DNA from: an uncultured Lachnospiraceae bacterium
GTDB lineage: Bacteria > Bacillota > Clostridia > Lachnospirales > Lachnospiraceae
Length of the DNA: 64,000 nucleotides
Direction: 5' to 3'
NCBI GenBank assembly: GCA_947625465.1
Contig: CANQOK010000006.1
Coordinates: forward strand, 24,606-88,605
Part shown: one piece after another, positions 36,940 through 45,073 of the stretch
Numbering within the stretch: position 1 is the first letter of the stretch
How the letters are laid out: each line of letters starts with the position of its first letter
Made by a program: the position numbers and the translations under genes
The notes under the pieces: model-generated
Told to the model about the DNA's origin: nothing
Seen by the model: only the letters and a program-made list of their open reading frames with translations
Databases searched by the model: none

Positions 36940-38526
36940 TTATATTGTATTTCTGAGTTCCTTGGAAACCTGACCCAGTAATTCCCAGGCAGCGTCCCGC
37001 TCCTTCTTTTGTTCGTCTGTCAGTCTCTCATATCCGCACAGCATGGGATGCTGTTTTTTCACATCATCGTGCACCGGCCCATAGCTCCAGTTATAAAAAA
37101 CATAGAAGCGAAGCCATCGCATATAATCCAGCCTGCGATAATTCTCCTGTACTGCCTCCGCGGATTTTGTCTCACAGTATTTTTGATACGCCAGTTCCGC
37201 CGCGGATGCGGTTAATCCCGTAATGGTTTCATCTCCCAGAAGAATCCTGACTTTCATATGCAGATGATCCGCCGCGACGATCTTAGACTGCCTGTGAAAA
37301 TCATCCAGTTCATCCCAGTCAAGGGTCGGATAGGAAACAGACCTGCGGAATATATCATTGATCGCGATAGCCGCGCGATTCAGATCGGTGCGCATGATCT
37401 GGCGCAGCGTATAGATCTCCTCGTTAGTTCCAAAATAGGATACGCCCGGCGCTTTCCGGCTGTTGCGCAGATCGATCCGGCCGCGCGTTTTATAATATCG
37501 GGTCATCTTCCAGAAGATACTCCAGCCTTCCTGCTCATCATCTTCACAGATAATGATCCGGTCCGCCTGTTCTAAAAGCTGTGGCTGTTCTCCCCAGAAA
37601 TCTTCATGAAAGAACAGGGAATCCCGTGTATCAGACGCTTCATTCAGCGCAAATACATCCTGCAGCCGATAATGCAGCGCAAGAAATTCCTTGGCGTCTC
37701 CGAAAATATGATACTGAATATGCTGGCCGGTTGAGAGCACATTGATGAGAATCGCCCGTTCCAGAATGCTCCAGCCATAATTTCCGAATCCGATGATCAC
37801 AATGGTTTTTTCATGGCTGCACAGCGGTTTGGATAACCAATACTGTCTGGCGCAGCAGTCATAGCTGTGGAAAAAATTGATATTGCCGGATAACTTGTCC
37901 TGCCCGTTCGAGGTCCGGGCGTAGACTTCGATCGGAAGTTCATGCAGGTTGTTGGCCCGGCTGTTCACGCCGATATCGTTCTCCTTCATGAAGAAAACTT
38001 TGCATTTCGTTCCGACATTTTTCTTTTTCGCCACGATCTTTGGCAGCGATGTACTGAGAAAGACGCAGGAATAATCCGGGTCTTCACTGTGCTCGTCTCT
38101 TTTTTCTCCGTAGATGATGACCGCTTTCGGATCATTTCTATAGATATCGGCCGCCAAGGCATTAGATTCCGCTCCATAATCGGCAAAATAATACCAGTTC
38201 TTTCTGCGCTGAAATTTCAGCAGAAACAGCGGAAGCACTTCACTGGTTAAAAAAGATACCATAGCGCCCAGCAATGTCACCATAATACCGGTGGCAAGCA
38301 GTAAAAACACAACCCCTACCGCATGTCCCAGCGGCGTCACCGGGACCAGATCTCCATATCCCACCGAAGTCAGCGTGACCAGGGAATACCAGAACGCGTC
38401 CCATATCGTTTGAATGGAGGCATTTCCGTGGGCAGACTCAGAAAAATAAAGCGCGATGACCAGAGCGACATAAACGCCGGTCAGCACCAGGATCAGATAC
38501 AGATAGAACTTTTTCCTCGTCTTCAT
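36940..38526 (-). CDS. Two-TM potassium channel protein with TrkA-like and RyR-like domains
   Basis: A 528-residue protein. Two membrane helices (about 8-28 and 70-95) flank a pore loop with the K+ selectivity filter TSVGYGDLVP near 55-64. A cytoplasmic region with two Rossmann-like parts follows (WYYFADYGAESNALA near 113 and TIVIIGFGNYGWSILE near 240), as in RCK/TrkA-N channels but divergent. The C-terminus (about 455-510, FYNWSYGPVHDDVKKQHPML ... LTDEQKKERD) resembles the RyR domain. It probably gates K+ flux by nucleotide or ligand. The ATG at 38526 has GGAGG 8 bases before it; an upstream GTG overlaps that site. The direct repeats at 38632-38667 lie upstream. Confidence 0.82.
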   Translation of the reverse strand: MKTRKKFYLYLILVLTGVYVALVIALYFSESAHGNASIQTIWDAFWYSLVTLTSVGYGDLVPVTPLGHAVGVVFLLLATGIMVTLLGAMVSFLTSEVLPLFLLKFQRRKNWYYFADYGAESNALAADIYRNDPKAVIIYGEKRDEHSEDPDYSCVFLSTSLPKIVAKKKNVGTKCKVFFMKENDIGVNSRANNLHELPIEVYARTSNGQDKLSGNINFFHSYDCCARQYWLSKPLCSHEKTIVIIGFGNYGWSILERAILINVLSTGQHIQYHIFGDAKEFLALHYRLQDVFALNEASDTRDSLFFHEDFWGEQPQLLEQADRIIICEDDEQEGWSIFWKMTRYYKTRGRIDLRNSRKAPGVSYFGTNEEIYTLRQIMRTDLNRAAIAINDIFRRSVSYPTLDWDELDDFHRQSKIVAADHLHMKVRILLGDETITGLTASAAELAYQKYCETKSAEAVQENYRRLDYMRWLRFYVFYNWSYGPVHDDVKKQHPMLCGYERLTDEQKKERDAAWELLGQVSKELRNTI

Positions 38527-38631
38527 GAAGCACACCTCCTCCGTTTTTCCCCGCGCTTTTCCTGATGTTTCCCGGGCATCAGGCTATATGAAAAATATAC
38601 CACTTTGCAGGGGAAAAGTACAGAATAATTT

Positions 38632-38667
38632 TTCCGACGATTGGCGGGATTTTATTCCGACGATTGG
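38632..38667. repeat. Two direct repeats upstream of the channel gene
   Basis: TTCCGACGATTGG at 38632-38644 and again at 38655-38667, 23 bases apart (about two helical turns), 106 bases upstream of the channel start. They could be a regulator-binding pair; no regulator is identified. Confidence 0.6.
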
Positions 38668-38707
38668 TGAGAAAATAATCGCCGCTACAGTTTAAAGGGA
38701 ATTAAAA

Positions 38708-38744
38708 AAGCGAGTAAACGGATCTGTCCCAGGTTTACTCGCTT
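38708..38744 (-). terminator. Terminator after the VWA-domain gene
   Basis: AAGCGAGTAAAC (38708-38719) and GTTTACTCGCTT (38733-38744) form a 12-bp stem; the minus strand then reads TTTTTTAATTC. Confidence 0.85.
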
Positions 38745-38766
38745 CTTCTTTTAAGAGACCGACGTC

Positions 38767-39423
38767 TCATTTCCTGCTGTTTTTATCGTCCTCGATCTTC
38801 CTGCCCCAATCGGCTGTGATCGGCATATCGCAGCGCATCGCGCAGACCGTTTCTGACACAGTATCGTAAAGTACCTGCGTCCCTTTTCTGTCAGCACGGT
38901 AATTGACGGCCCGTTCCCGCCCGATCCCGATATTTCCCGCTGTTTCCACTGCGTCGATATTGGCACCGATAAAAAGGAACTCCCAGCCGTATTGCTCCTT
39001 CTCGCGCGCGATCATCTTTTTCACTTCATTACTCGAATATCTGCGGCTGGCGTTTTCCAGCCCGTCGGTTATGATCACGAACAACGTATGCGCCGGCACA
39101 TCCTCCGGACGGGCGTATTTATGAATATTTCCGATGTGATGGATCGCTCCGCCGATCGCATCGAACAGAGCCGTACACCCGCGGACGGTATAGTCTTCCT
39201 CCGTCATCTTCGGCACATCCGCCAGTGGAATACGGTCGTAAAGCACCTCGCTCACATTGTCAAAGAGGACTGTGGAAACATAGCATTCCCCGTCCTCTTT
39301 TCGCTGCTTCCCGATCAGCGCGTTAAACCCGCCGACAGTGTCGCTTTCCAGCCCTGCCATTGATCCGCTGCGGTCCAAAATAAATACCAGTTCCGTGACT
39401 TTGTTTTTGTTTTCGTTCTTCAT
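38767..39423 (-). CDS. VWA-domain protein (TerY-like)
   Basis: A 218-residue single von Willebrand A domain with a complete metal-ion site: DRSGSM near 17-22, the Thr/Gly region RGCTALFDAIGG near 83-94, and an ITDGLENAS strand near 118-126. No signal peptide, so cytosolic, like TerY-type VWA proteins that act as scaffolds in stress or chaperone systems. It follows the macro-domain gene by 107 bases on the same strand. A macro-plus-VWA pairing is suggestive of ADP-ribose-linked stress response (inference). A Shine-Dalgarno GGAGGG precedes the ATG. Confidence 0.85.
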   Translation of the reverse strand: MKNENKNKVTELVFILDRSGSMAGLESDTVGGFNALIGKQRKEDGECYVSTVLFDNVSEVLYDRIPLADVPKMTEEDYTVRGCTALFDAIGGAIHHIGNIHKYARPEDVPAHTLFVIITDGLENASRRYSSNEVKKMIAREKEQYGWEFLFIGANIDAVETAGNIGIGRERAVNYRADRKGTQVLYDTVSETVCAMRCDMPITADWGRKIEDDKNSRK

Positions 39424-39530
39424 GTGTATCCCTCCGATAAAATCATTCTGCCGCGGACGTCGTCCGCTCCGTTCTTATCCTTCATGATACTGATTTTATC
39501 TGAGGAATTGGTCGCGTGAAAAGCGACAAA

Positions 39531-40622
39531 TCAAACGCCTAATAACTCTTGATCGAATGCAAACAGCGCTTCGTTAATCTCAAATATATTATAATTGCCG
39601 CTGCTGATAAAGTATTCGATGATCAGATCAAATTTATTGCTGTGCGAAAGTGCAAAACCGGCTTTCTGCAGCAGATCTTTTGTTTCATCCAGACTCAGTT
39701 CCAACGCGATCGCAAAAGCGATTGCCGTAGTTTTGCTGGGATGATAGTTAATATTGCTTCGGATTTTGGAAAACAGTTTCCGGTCTACATTCGCCTTTTT
39801 ATAGCATTGGCTGTCGGTCATTCCCTTTTCGTCGATTTTGCGCAGCAATGCCTGTGAAAAGCTCTCTTCCTCCTGATTCAGAACATCTTTCAGGGAAAGC
39901 AGAGAAACCCGCTTTAAATCCGGGCTTCCCGGCGCCGCGGCTTTGCTTTCTTCTGCAGCAAAGTCCGGCGGGAAAACCGCCTGATCCGCCTGATCCGCTT
40001 CATCCGGCAAAACGGTTTCCGCCGAATATAAAACAGTGCTTTCATCGCATTCGTCTCTCCGCGTCTGACGGAATATCGGATCCATAGCGACATATCTGTC
40101 GTCAATAAAAGCGGCGATATCCGCAAAGAGCTTTTCACCGATCTGGAAAGAAGCCTTGTCAAACACCACAATATAAACCAGCATATCGTGTTCGAGCAGA
40201 AATGTTGTAATACTATCCACCGCTACTTTAAGCGCCTGATCCTTCGGATAACCATAAACGCCGGAGGAGATCAGCGGAAACGCCACCGAGCTGCAGTCAT
40301 ACTCCAGCGCAAGACGCAAAGACTCCCGATAGCAGCTTTCCAGCAGCTCCCGTTCCCCGTTCGTGCCACCCCGCCATTTCGGGCCGACCGTATGGATCAC
40401 ATATTTACAGGGAAGCTGATGTCCGCCGGTAATCTTCGCCTGTCCGGTTTTACAGCCGCCCAGTTTCATGCATTCAAGCAGCAGCCCTTTTCCGGCGGCC
40501 TTATGGATTGCGCCGTCAACGCCGCCGCCTCCAAGCAAAGTGGGATTTGCAGCATTGACAATCGCATCGCAAGTCAATTTTGTAATATCATTTCTGATAA
40601 TTTTAAGCGGCATATGATTCAC
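39531..40622 (-). CDS. Macro domain fused to a helix-turn-helix-like C-terminal domain
   Basis: A 363-residue two-domain protein. Residues 1-175 are a macro domain of the O-acetyl-ADP-ribose deacetylase type: IVNAANPTLLGGGGVDGAIH (start), CKTGQAKIT, VIHTVGP, and the LISSGVYGYP phosphate loop. After a linker (about 180-235, acidic, Ala/Asp-rich), residues 238-363 form a helical domain with SQALLRKIDEKGMTDSQCYKKAN and RKLFSKIRSN, a likely HTH, then SLDETKDLLQKAGF and a conserved tail EINEALFAFDQ. The tail domain occurs alone or fused to other sensors in Lachnospiraceae (recollection). It may hydrolyse ADP-ribose adducts and bind nucleic acid. The ATG is near GAAGAAGGTG. Confidence 0.82.
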   Translation of the reverse strand: MNHMPLKIIRNDITKLTCDAIVNAANPTLLGGGGVDGAIHKAAGKGLLLECMKLGGCKTGQAKITGGHQLPCKYVIHTVGPKWRGGTNGERELLESCYRESLRLALEYDCSSVAFPLISSGVYGYPKDQALKVAVDSITTFLLEHDMLVYIVVFDKASFQIGEKLFADIAAFIDDRYVAMDPIFRQTRRDECDESTVLYSAETVLPDEADQADQAVFPPDFAAEESKAAAPGSPDLKRVSLLSLKDVLNQEEESFSQALLRKIDEKGMTDSQCYKKANVDRKLFSKIRSNINYHPSKTTAIAFAIALELSLDETKDLLQKAGFALSHSNKFDLIIEYFISSGNYNIFEINEALFAFDQELLGV

Positions 40623-40651
40623 CTTCTTCTGTTAATTTTTTCTTAAGCCTT

Positions 40652-40818
40652 TCAGAACTCATAAGTTTCCGCCTCATGCGTGAAAGAAGAAAATGTCACC
40701 GTCGCATTCCTGAAATAGAACATCTCTGTATTACCGTCCTCAGCCAATTCTCCGGCGATCCGAAGCCATTCGCCATCCTTGAACGCACAGATTTCAACTT
40801 TCGGATTTGCATGAATCT
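40652..40818 (-). pseudogene. Truncated copy of the 44.1-kb flavoprotein gene
   Basis: This stretch is a close copy of the 3' part of the intact gene at 44149-44541, on the same strand. Homology stops abruptly at 40818, where the sequence after GCATGAATCT diverges, so residues before IHANPKVEIC are missing. In addition an exact 69-base (23-codon) segment is gone between ELAED and GNTE; short CGTC.TCAGC homology at both edges suggests slippage or recombination. The stop codon and C-terminal FSSFTHEAETYE are kept. It cannot make the full flavin-binding fold. Confidence 0.85.
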
Positions 40819-40870
40819 TAAACCTATTATATATCATCTACTGAAAAATTTCCATTTTTTCTATCCATTT

Positions 40871-41089
40871 TTAAGGATTCCTTCTTCTTTTGGCTAGTTG
40901 TTGAGTTTTCTTATAATAAAAGCCTTCCTCTTTAAGTTCAGCAATTCTCATCAGTCCACCATACCTATTAAAGACCATCTTAATGCTTTCGTCTATGATA
41001 TCTGCCTCGTTTTTACTATATTGTACAATAATTATGCAGTTTTTTCTTTGACTGTTTATGTAGTTCGATAATCCACCCTGAAGCAGCAC
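40871..41089 (-). pseudogene. Fragment resembling AbiEi-type antitoxin winged helix
   Basis: From about 41015 leftward the frame reads EADIIDESIKM ... GGLMRIAELKEEGFYYKKTQQL, the pattern of the N-terminal winged helix of type IV (AbiEi-like) antitoxins. Near 40890-40905 the frame shifts: the alternative frame gives EEGILKNG then a stop, the expected continuation. Nothing of the remaining antitoxin or an AbiEii toxin follows. The first 20 codons of the open frame (41089-41030) are probably not part of the gene. A possible -35 TTGTAC lies before it. Remnant; identification moderate. Confidence 0.42.
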
Positions 41090-41555
41090 GCTCTCGCGTA
41101 ATACCCCGTGTACTTAGGAGCAGCGCTTCAGATTGAAGGCAGTTATAGTGGTCGCTGCCCGACCGCCAGCTCCGGAGTGATCATTTCCGGCGAGTTAAAA
41201 AAACAAGATATATCAATCACAAGAAACTAATCCTTTGACTGATATACCCTGGCTCAGCGGTGGTCTACTATGGCCCCTATCGGCTCAATGGTTTATCATA
41301 GACTACTTAATCTTAAACCTATGCGATGCCGCAACACCAAGGCTTTACTATTAATCCACTCATTTCACCTAGCTTGGTATTCTTTCCACTACCATCCATT
41401 CTATCGCAGTTATTATCTAAAACAACCGTTGTTCCTGAATGTCCTTCAAAGAAACTTGCGTATTCATTGGGAACATTCTTCTCCGGCAATGAAATCAAGA
41501 TAATTTTTTAGCAGTCACGCCAGACAATGCTGAAATACACTATTCCGCAAACACT
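41090..41555. other. 466 bp without an intact gene; possible gene fragment on minus strand
   Basis: No complete gene is visible. The minus strand is open from 41507 to the stop at 41319, with coding-like composition (PNEYASFFEGHSGTTVVLD, then MDGSGKN and GEMSGLIVKPW) but no ribosome site or normal start; I do not recognise it. A 14-base sequence, AATCTTAAACCTAT, at 41309-41322 also occurs at 40814-40827, at the exact edge of the truncated flavoprotein copy, suggesting a recombination scar. The rest looks like scrambled remnants. Confidence 0.3.
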
Positions 41556-42167
41556 CTATTTCTCGCACTTTTGTAATATCAAGTTGTGCCATTGAAAATC
41601 ATCTCTGCTCAATCTATCCCATGTCGCCCAACTATCAGTCACAACAAACGCTTCTCTTTTTGCCACGATTTGCTGTACTTTTTCCTCTGAAAAATCTGTA
41701 AAGAACCTTCCATTATTATCATTTCCAGTCTGAATGCCCTTCTTCATGGAAATATAAAATACCCCATTTGGCTTCAAATAATCTGAAGCGCGGCAAATAA
41801 ATTCTTCTATCTCATCGAAACTAAGGTGGAGCAACGAGGCATTTGCCCATATTCCATCATACTTCTTTTTGGGATACCAATTCTGAATTCTTTCGCAAAT
41901 TACTTCTATGCCAGAATAATCAGTTGCTAACCGACACATTTCTTCAGAGGCATCTATACCCTCAACAACATATCCTCTATCCTTAAAATATTTGATATCT
42001 CTGCCGCTTCCAGCTCCAATATCAACTATCCTGCCACCGGGAACAACATATTTAAGGAACCTGTCACAGCACTCCGACATATCCACATTCACAGTATTAC
42101 TAAAATACTGGGCTGCATTACTGTTATAGTAATCAATAGTTTTATTTGTCTCTTCCATATTTATCAT
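41556..42167 (-). CDS. Class I SAM-dependent methyltransferase
   Basis: A 203-residue Rossmann-type methyltransferase: SAM motif I VDIGAGSGRDIKYF near 48-61, acidic loop VVEGIDASEEM near 67-77, motif IV-like IWANASLLHL near 105-114 and a FYISMKKG strand. It is of the small-molecule or tellurite-resistance TehB-like size; it lacks DNA methyltransferase DPPY/NPPF motifs. I prefer the ATG at 42167, preceded by AGGGA; a longer frame starts at 42209. It is downstream of XRE and HNH genes in one orientation (85 bases from the HNH stop). Target unknown. Confidence 0.78.
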   Translation of the reverse strand: MINMEETNKTIDYYNSNAAQYFSNTVNVDMSECCDRFLKYVVPGGRIVDIGAGSGRDIKYFKDRGYVVEGIDASEEMCRLATDYSGIEVICERIQNWYPKKKYDGIWANASLLHLSFDEIEEFICRASDYLKPNGVFYISMKKGIQTGNDNNGRFFTDFSEEKVQQIVAKREAFVVTDSWATWDRLSRDDFQWHNLILQKCEK

Positions 42168-42252
42168 CTTTGTTCCCTGTATTCCAGAATAATGCGTTTC
42201 AGGATCCAAACGGCGGATTTCCCCTGACTACATATGTATCCTAACATAATTT

Positions 42253-43506
42253 CTAAAGATGTTCGATACTGGCGCTCCTGTTAGAATCTCTTCTCGCCTT
42301 CTCAAATACCACCTTTGTATCCGGCTGCCATGTTCTGTCATAGCCGTTCATCTTCGCCCAATTGTATACGTAGCTTATCATCCGCGGCTGATAATTCTGC
42401 ATTTCTGGTCTATGGAATTCAATCAGAATATGCTGGTTCCTGTCTATTATATTCGTCAGAAACTTTTCATCCGGTAATCTGTCATTCTTCTTCCGATTAC
42501 AGGTCGGACATGAAAGAACCAGATTCCATAGATTATCATCTTTAATAAATGACCACGGAATAAAGTGATCCACATCTATCTTGCCCGATTGTAATGGTTT
42601 TCCGCAATAGAAGCAATTCTTACTCTCAAACTCATCATAGAGAATCTGACGAAAAGTGGAAAGATTATTTCTTTTAGCGCTTTCATCTATCTTATCAAGC
42701 AGTTTTGTCGCAACAGCTTCTTCATTCACTCGTTCAAGAAACCGTGCCCATTCATAATAATTCAGCTTCTCTATGATAACTTTATGTTTGCAGATGAATT
42801 CATACATCACAGGGTTTATCTGCAGCCATTCTTCCTTCCTGGAAAAAGAATAGAAGAGACGGTTCGTATCCTCAAATAATGCACCTACAACACACTTCTT
42901 GCACTTTATCTTGATTTGGTGGGAAATATCCAGCATCATTTCCGATGTCAGACTTTCATACGGTATATGTTCAACTATTTTATACTTATCTACAGCGGCA
43001 TGAAGTACTTGTTCAAGATATGTTTCTCTGTTATCATTCGTGGCGGCCTTCTGCCTTAATCCATATTTTAGGATAAGATTCCAGTATATTTCACCAAATT
43101 TACTAAACAGTTGATCAAAAGTCAATTTCAGATCCTTATCGACATTATATAAATTATCAATAATCGCCTTTAAGAAACCATATTTGTAACTGGAATCATT
43201 TCTCGATTTGGATGAAAATACGCACGCAAAAGCAGACCACAGCTCATCGTCTGAGGCATTCCTCGCTTCATATCTCCCTTCTTTTAAATCGTAACCAGCC
43301 ATCAAATTCTCCACTTCTTCAGCTTCTAAAAGTATTTCCATCGTGTTACTTCCAGAAGGCTCGATCTTAAACAGGTGTACTTCACACTCTTTCAGCTGCT
43401 CGCAAAAATACAGCTCTTCCAGTTCTTCGTTATCATAGAAGCATCTCTCGATTTCCCTTGTGAAACTGACTCCTATATGTTCTTCCAAGTCTTCACAGCC
43501 CACCAA
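42253..43506 (-). CDS. HNH endonuclease domain protein
   Basis: A 417-residue protein with a C-terminal HNH nuclease: a zinc knuckle CxxC in FYCGKPL (about 300) and CPTCNRKKND (about 335), framing DVDHFIPWSF with the catalytic His pair and the LWNLVLSC helix. The N-terminal 280 residues are mostly helical and acidic with no domain I recognise. The start is weak: the first in-frame candidates are TTG at 43506 and GTG at 43503, without a good Shine-Dalgarno, and a TGA lies a few codons upstream; the N-terminus may be incomplete or coupled to the XRE gene 50 bases upstream. Probably a nuclease effector of a defence or restriction-like cassette (inference). Confidence 0.75.
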   Translation of the reverse strand: MVGCEDLEEHIGVSFTREIERCFYDNEELEELYFCEQLKECEVHLFKIEPSGSNTMEILLEAEEVENLMAGYDLKEGRYEARNASDDELWSAFACVFSSKSRNDSSYKYGFLKAIIDNLYNVDKDLKLTFDQLFSKFGEIYWNLILKYGLRQKAATNDNRETYLEQVLHAAVDKYKIVEHIPYESLTSEMMLDISHQIKIKCKKCVVGALFEDTNRLFYSFSRKEEWLQINPVMYEFICKHKVIIEKLNYYEWARFLERVNEEAVATKLLDKIDESAKRNNLSTFRQILYDEFESKNCFYCGKPLQSGKIDVDHFIPWSFIKDDNLWNLVLSCPTCNRKKNDRLPDEKFLTNIIDRNQHILIEFHRPEMQNYQPRMISYVYNWAKMNGYDRTWQPDTKVVFEKARRDSNRSASIEHL

Positions 43507-43556
43507 CGAATCACTAATTATATTAGGTCAGAATGCTGTGCTATAACGCGAACTTA

Positions 43557-43772
43557 TCATTCGTTTTTGGCAACTTTCTCACCTACATTAAAATCAATGC
43601 TATTTTTCTTGCAATATTCATCTATTAGTTTCATAGCTTTAAGTGTAGGCATTGATTTACCGGTTTCCCAACGATTCACGGTTGCAAAAGAAACACCCAC
43701 CTCTTTGGCGAACTCTTCCTGTGTCAGAATCGCCGATAATCTAATTTTCTTGATATCTTCAGCAAAACTCAT
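43557..43772 (-). CDS. XRE-family helix-turn-helix regulator
   Basis: A 71-residue Cro/C1-type DNA-binding protein: LTQEEFAKEVGVSFATVNRWETGKSMPTLKAM is a textbook XRE helix-turn-helix covering residues 16-47, with a short C-terminal tail. It is the first gene of an XRE-HNH-methyltransferase set and likely regulates it, as C-proteins and small XRE regulators do in restriction and defence cassettes (inference). The ATG at 43772 is preceded by GAGGTAAAC. Confidence 0.85.
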   Translation of the reverse strand: MSFAEDIKKIRLSAILTQEEFAKEVGVSFATVNRWETGKSMPTLKAMKLIDEYCKKNSIDFNVGEKVAKNE

Positions 43773-44112
43773 TGTTTACCTCATCATTTCAGCTTAAAAA
43801 TATTATAACTACAATAAATATAGTATAACTCTAAACACGCATTCTTGCAACATTTTTATAACATTCTACTAAAGAAGAGAGCTGCTATAAAAGCAACCCT
43901 CTCAAGTATAAAACTACATTCATTTTCTCCCATTCAGCCGTCACTGATCATAGCTCTGTATCCTGTAAAATACAGTCTCATCAAAAAAATCAAGTTAAGG
44001 CGTCAGTTTCTTCAATTTTATCAAAATCTGTATCGTTAAGTCGTTGTTTTTACACACTTCATGTGCTTTACAGCAAAATAAAATCTTGGAATAGTACCAT
44101 ATTTTTTCTAAA
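43773..44112. other. 340 bp intergenic region
   Basis: AT-rich, with no convincing gene. It must hold the promoter of the XRE gene (AT-rich TATAAT-like stretch near 43800-43830). A short hairpin, GAGAG..CTG with CAG-like CTCTC, lies near 43875-43905. Small open frames here lack ribosome sites and family resemblance. Confidence 0.4.
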
Positions 44113-44143
44113 AATGGGCGACTCCAAAATGGAATCGCCCATT
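44113..44143 (-). terminator. Terminator after the flavoprotein gene
   Basis: AATGGGCGA (44113-44121) pairs with TCGCCCATT (44135-44143), with extra CTCCA/TGGA pairing; the minus strand continues with TTTTTAGAAAAAA. A similar hairpin occurs at 46672-46702. Confidence 0.85.
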
Positions 44144-44148
44144 CACAC

Positions 44149-44541
44149 TTAGAGCTCGTAAGTTTCCGCCTCATGCGTGAAAGAAGAAAATGTCGCCGTC
44201 GCATTCCTGAAATAGAACACCTCTGTATTGCCGTCATCAGCGGAATACATTCCCTGCAGAGACGGATACGCCTCCAGCATGGATACTCTTGCTTCCCTTC
44301 GGTCGTCCTCAGCCAATTCTCCGGCGATCCGAAGCCATTCGCCATCCTTGAACGCACAGATTTCAACTTTCGGATTTGCATGAATCTGTCTGGATACATC
44401 CTTTACTTTGCCGGTCTGGATATACAGCTTTCCTTCAAAGATATGCGCCGTGCCAAACGGCCGTACTCTCGGCTGATCGCCGTCCGTTGTAGCCAAATAA
44501 TAGGTCCCTGCTTCCTTCAAAAATTTTACTGCTCTTTCCAT
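44149..44541 (-). CDS. Pyridoxamine 5'-phosphate oxidase-family flavoprotein (NimA-like)
   Basis: A 130-residue split-barrel FMN-binding protein: MERAVKFLKEAGTYYLATTDG start, QPRVRPFG, the LYIQTGKVKDVSRQIHANP phosphate-binding region and EICAFKDGEWLRIAGE. This group includes nitroimidazole-reductase-like and pyridoxamine-oxidase-like proteins; the exact reaction is not known. GGAGG lies 7 bases before the ATG at 44541. A partial, damaged copy of this gene lies at 40652-40818, and the DNA between the two carries accessory genes. Confidence 0.85.
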   Translation of the reverse strand: MERAVKFLKEAGTYYLATTDGDQPRVRPFGTAHIFEGKLYIQTGKVKDVSRQIHANPKVEICAFKDGEWLRIAGELAEDDRREARVSMLEAYPSLQGMYSADDGNTEVFYFRNATATFSSFTHEAETYEL

Positions 44542-44603
44542 TTTGATTTCCTCCGTTCTTTCTATTTCCATTTCTACGGTATCACGGTATCCTGATTTTG
44601 TCA

Positions 44604-44636
44604 ATGAAGTTGGCGATTTGCCGCCAAAGCGCAAAA
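44604..44636. repeat. 33-bp direct repeat, left copy, flanking a toxin-antitoxin pair
   Basis: ATGAAGTTGGCGATTTGCCG and the following CCAAAGCGCAAAA match 45560-45592 at 31 of 33 positions, same orientation. The RelE/Phd-type pair lies between the two copies. Confidence 0.85.
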
Positions 44637-44710
44637 GCTTGATGTAAGGTCTTTATTGTTGACAAAACCACACTGTCGTGTTGAGACTTACAAGGACTAT
44701 CTCACTTTTC

Positions 44711-44740
44711 AAAATCCCACCTGATAAACAGATGGGATTT
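44711..44740 (-). terminator. Terminator after the toxin gene
   Basis: AAAATCCCACCTG (44711-44723) and CAGATGGGATTT (44729-44740) form a stem with a 5-base loop; minus strand continues TTGAAAAG. Confidence 0.7.
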
Positions 44741-44743
44741 CAC

Positions 44744-45073
44744 TCAGATATCGTTCTTTTGGATGCGCCTTTCAGCGATTTCATAGACTTCATCATCGTC
44801 TCTCACGCCGATTACAATTACCAGCATTTCAGACTCTGCACGAATCAATTTGTAAACAACACAGATTCCCGCACCACGAAGTTTGATTTTTAAAAAACCG
44901 GATAAATCGCTCCCGTGTTTGTTACCCAGCGGTTTTCCATAGCCGCCTTCCTGCATGGGAAGTGGATTTTCAAGCACTTTGTCAATCGCCTTCGCCACGA
45001 TGATCCGCTGATTTCCGGCAAGGTTTTTGAAATCTTTTGCCGCCTCCGGCAGATATTTCAACGTCCGTTTCAT
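44744..45073 (-). CDS. RelE/ParE-family toxin
   Basis: A 109-residue toxin of the RelE superfamily: KYLPEAAKDFKNLAGNQRIIVAKAIDKVLENP N-terminal helices, YGKPLGNKHGSDLSGFLKIKLRGAGICVVYKL beta sheet and a VIVIGVRDDDEVYEIAERR end. RelE members cut mRNA on the ribosome, ParE members poison gyrase; the LSGFLKIKLRGAG pattern with Arg and Tyr suggests the RelE side. Its ATG overlaps the antitoxin stop by 4 bases (ATGA type), the usual antitoxin-first order. Confidence 0.85.
   Translation of the reverse strand: MKRTLKYLPEAAKDFKNLAGNQRIIVAKAIDKVLENPLPMQEGGYGKPLGNKHGSDLSGFLKIKLRGAGICVVYKLIRAESEMLVIVIGVRDDDEVYEIAERRIQKNDI

Noticed and set aside
40820..44112. Complete restriction-modification system
   Set aside because: The methyltransferase lacks DNA amino- or cytosine-methylase motifs, and the HNH protein lacks specificity modules, so a classical R-M label is not supported.
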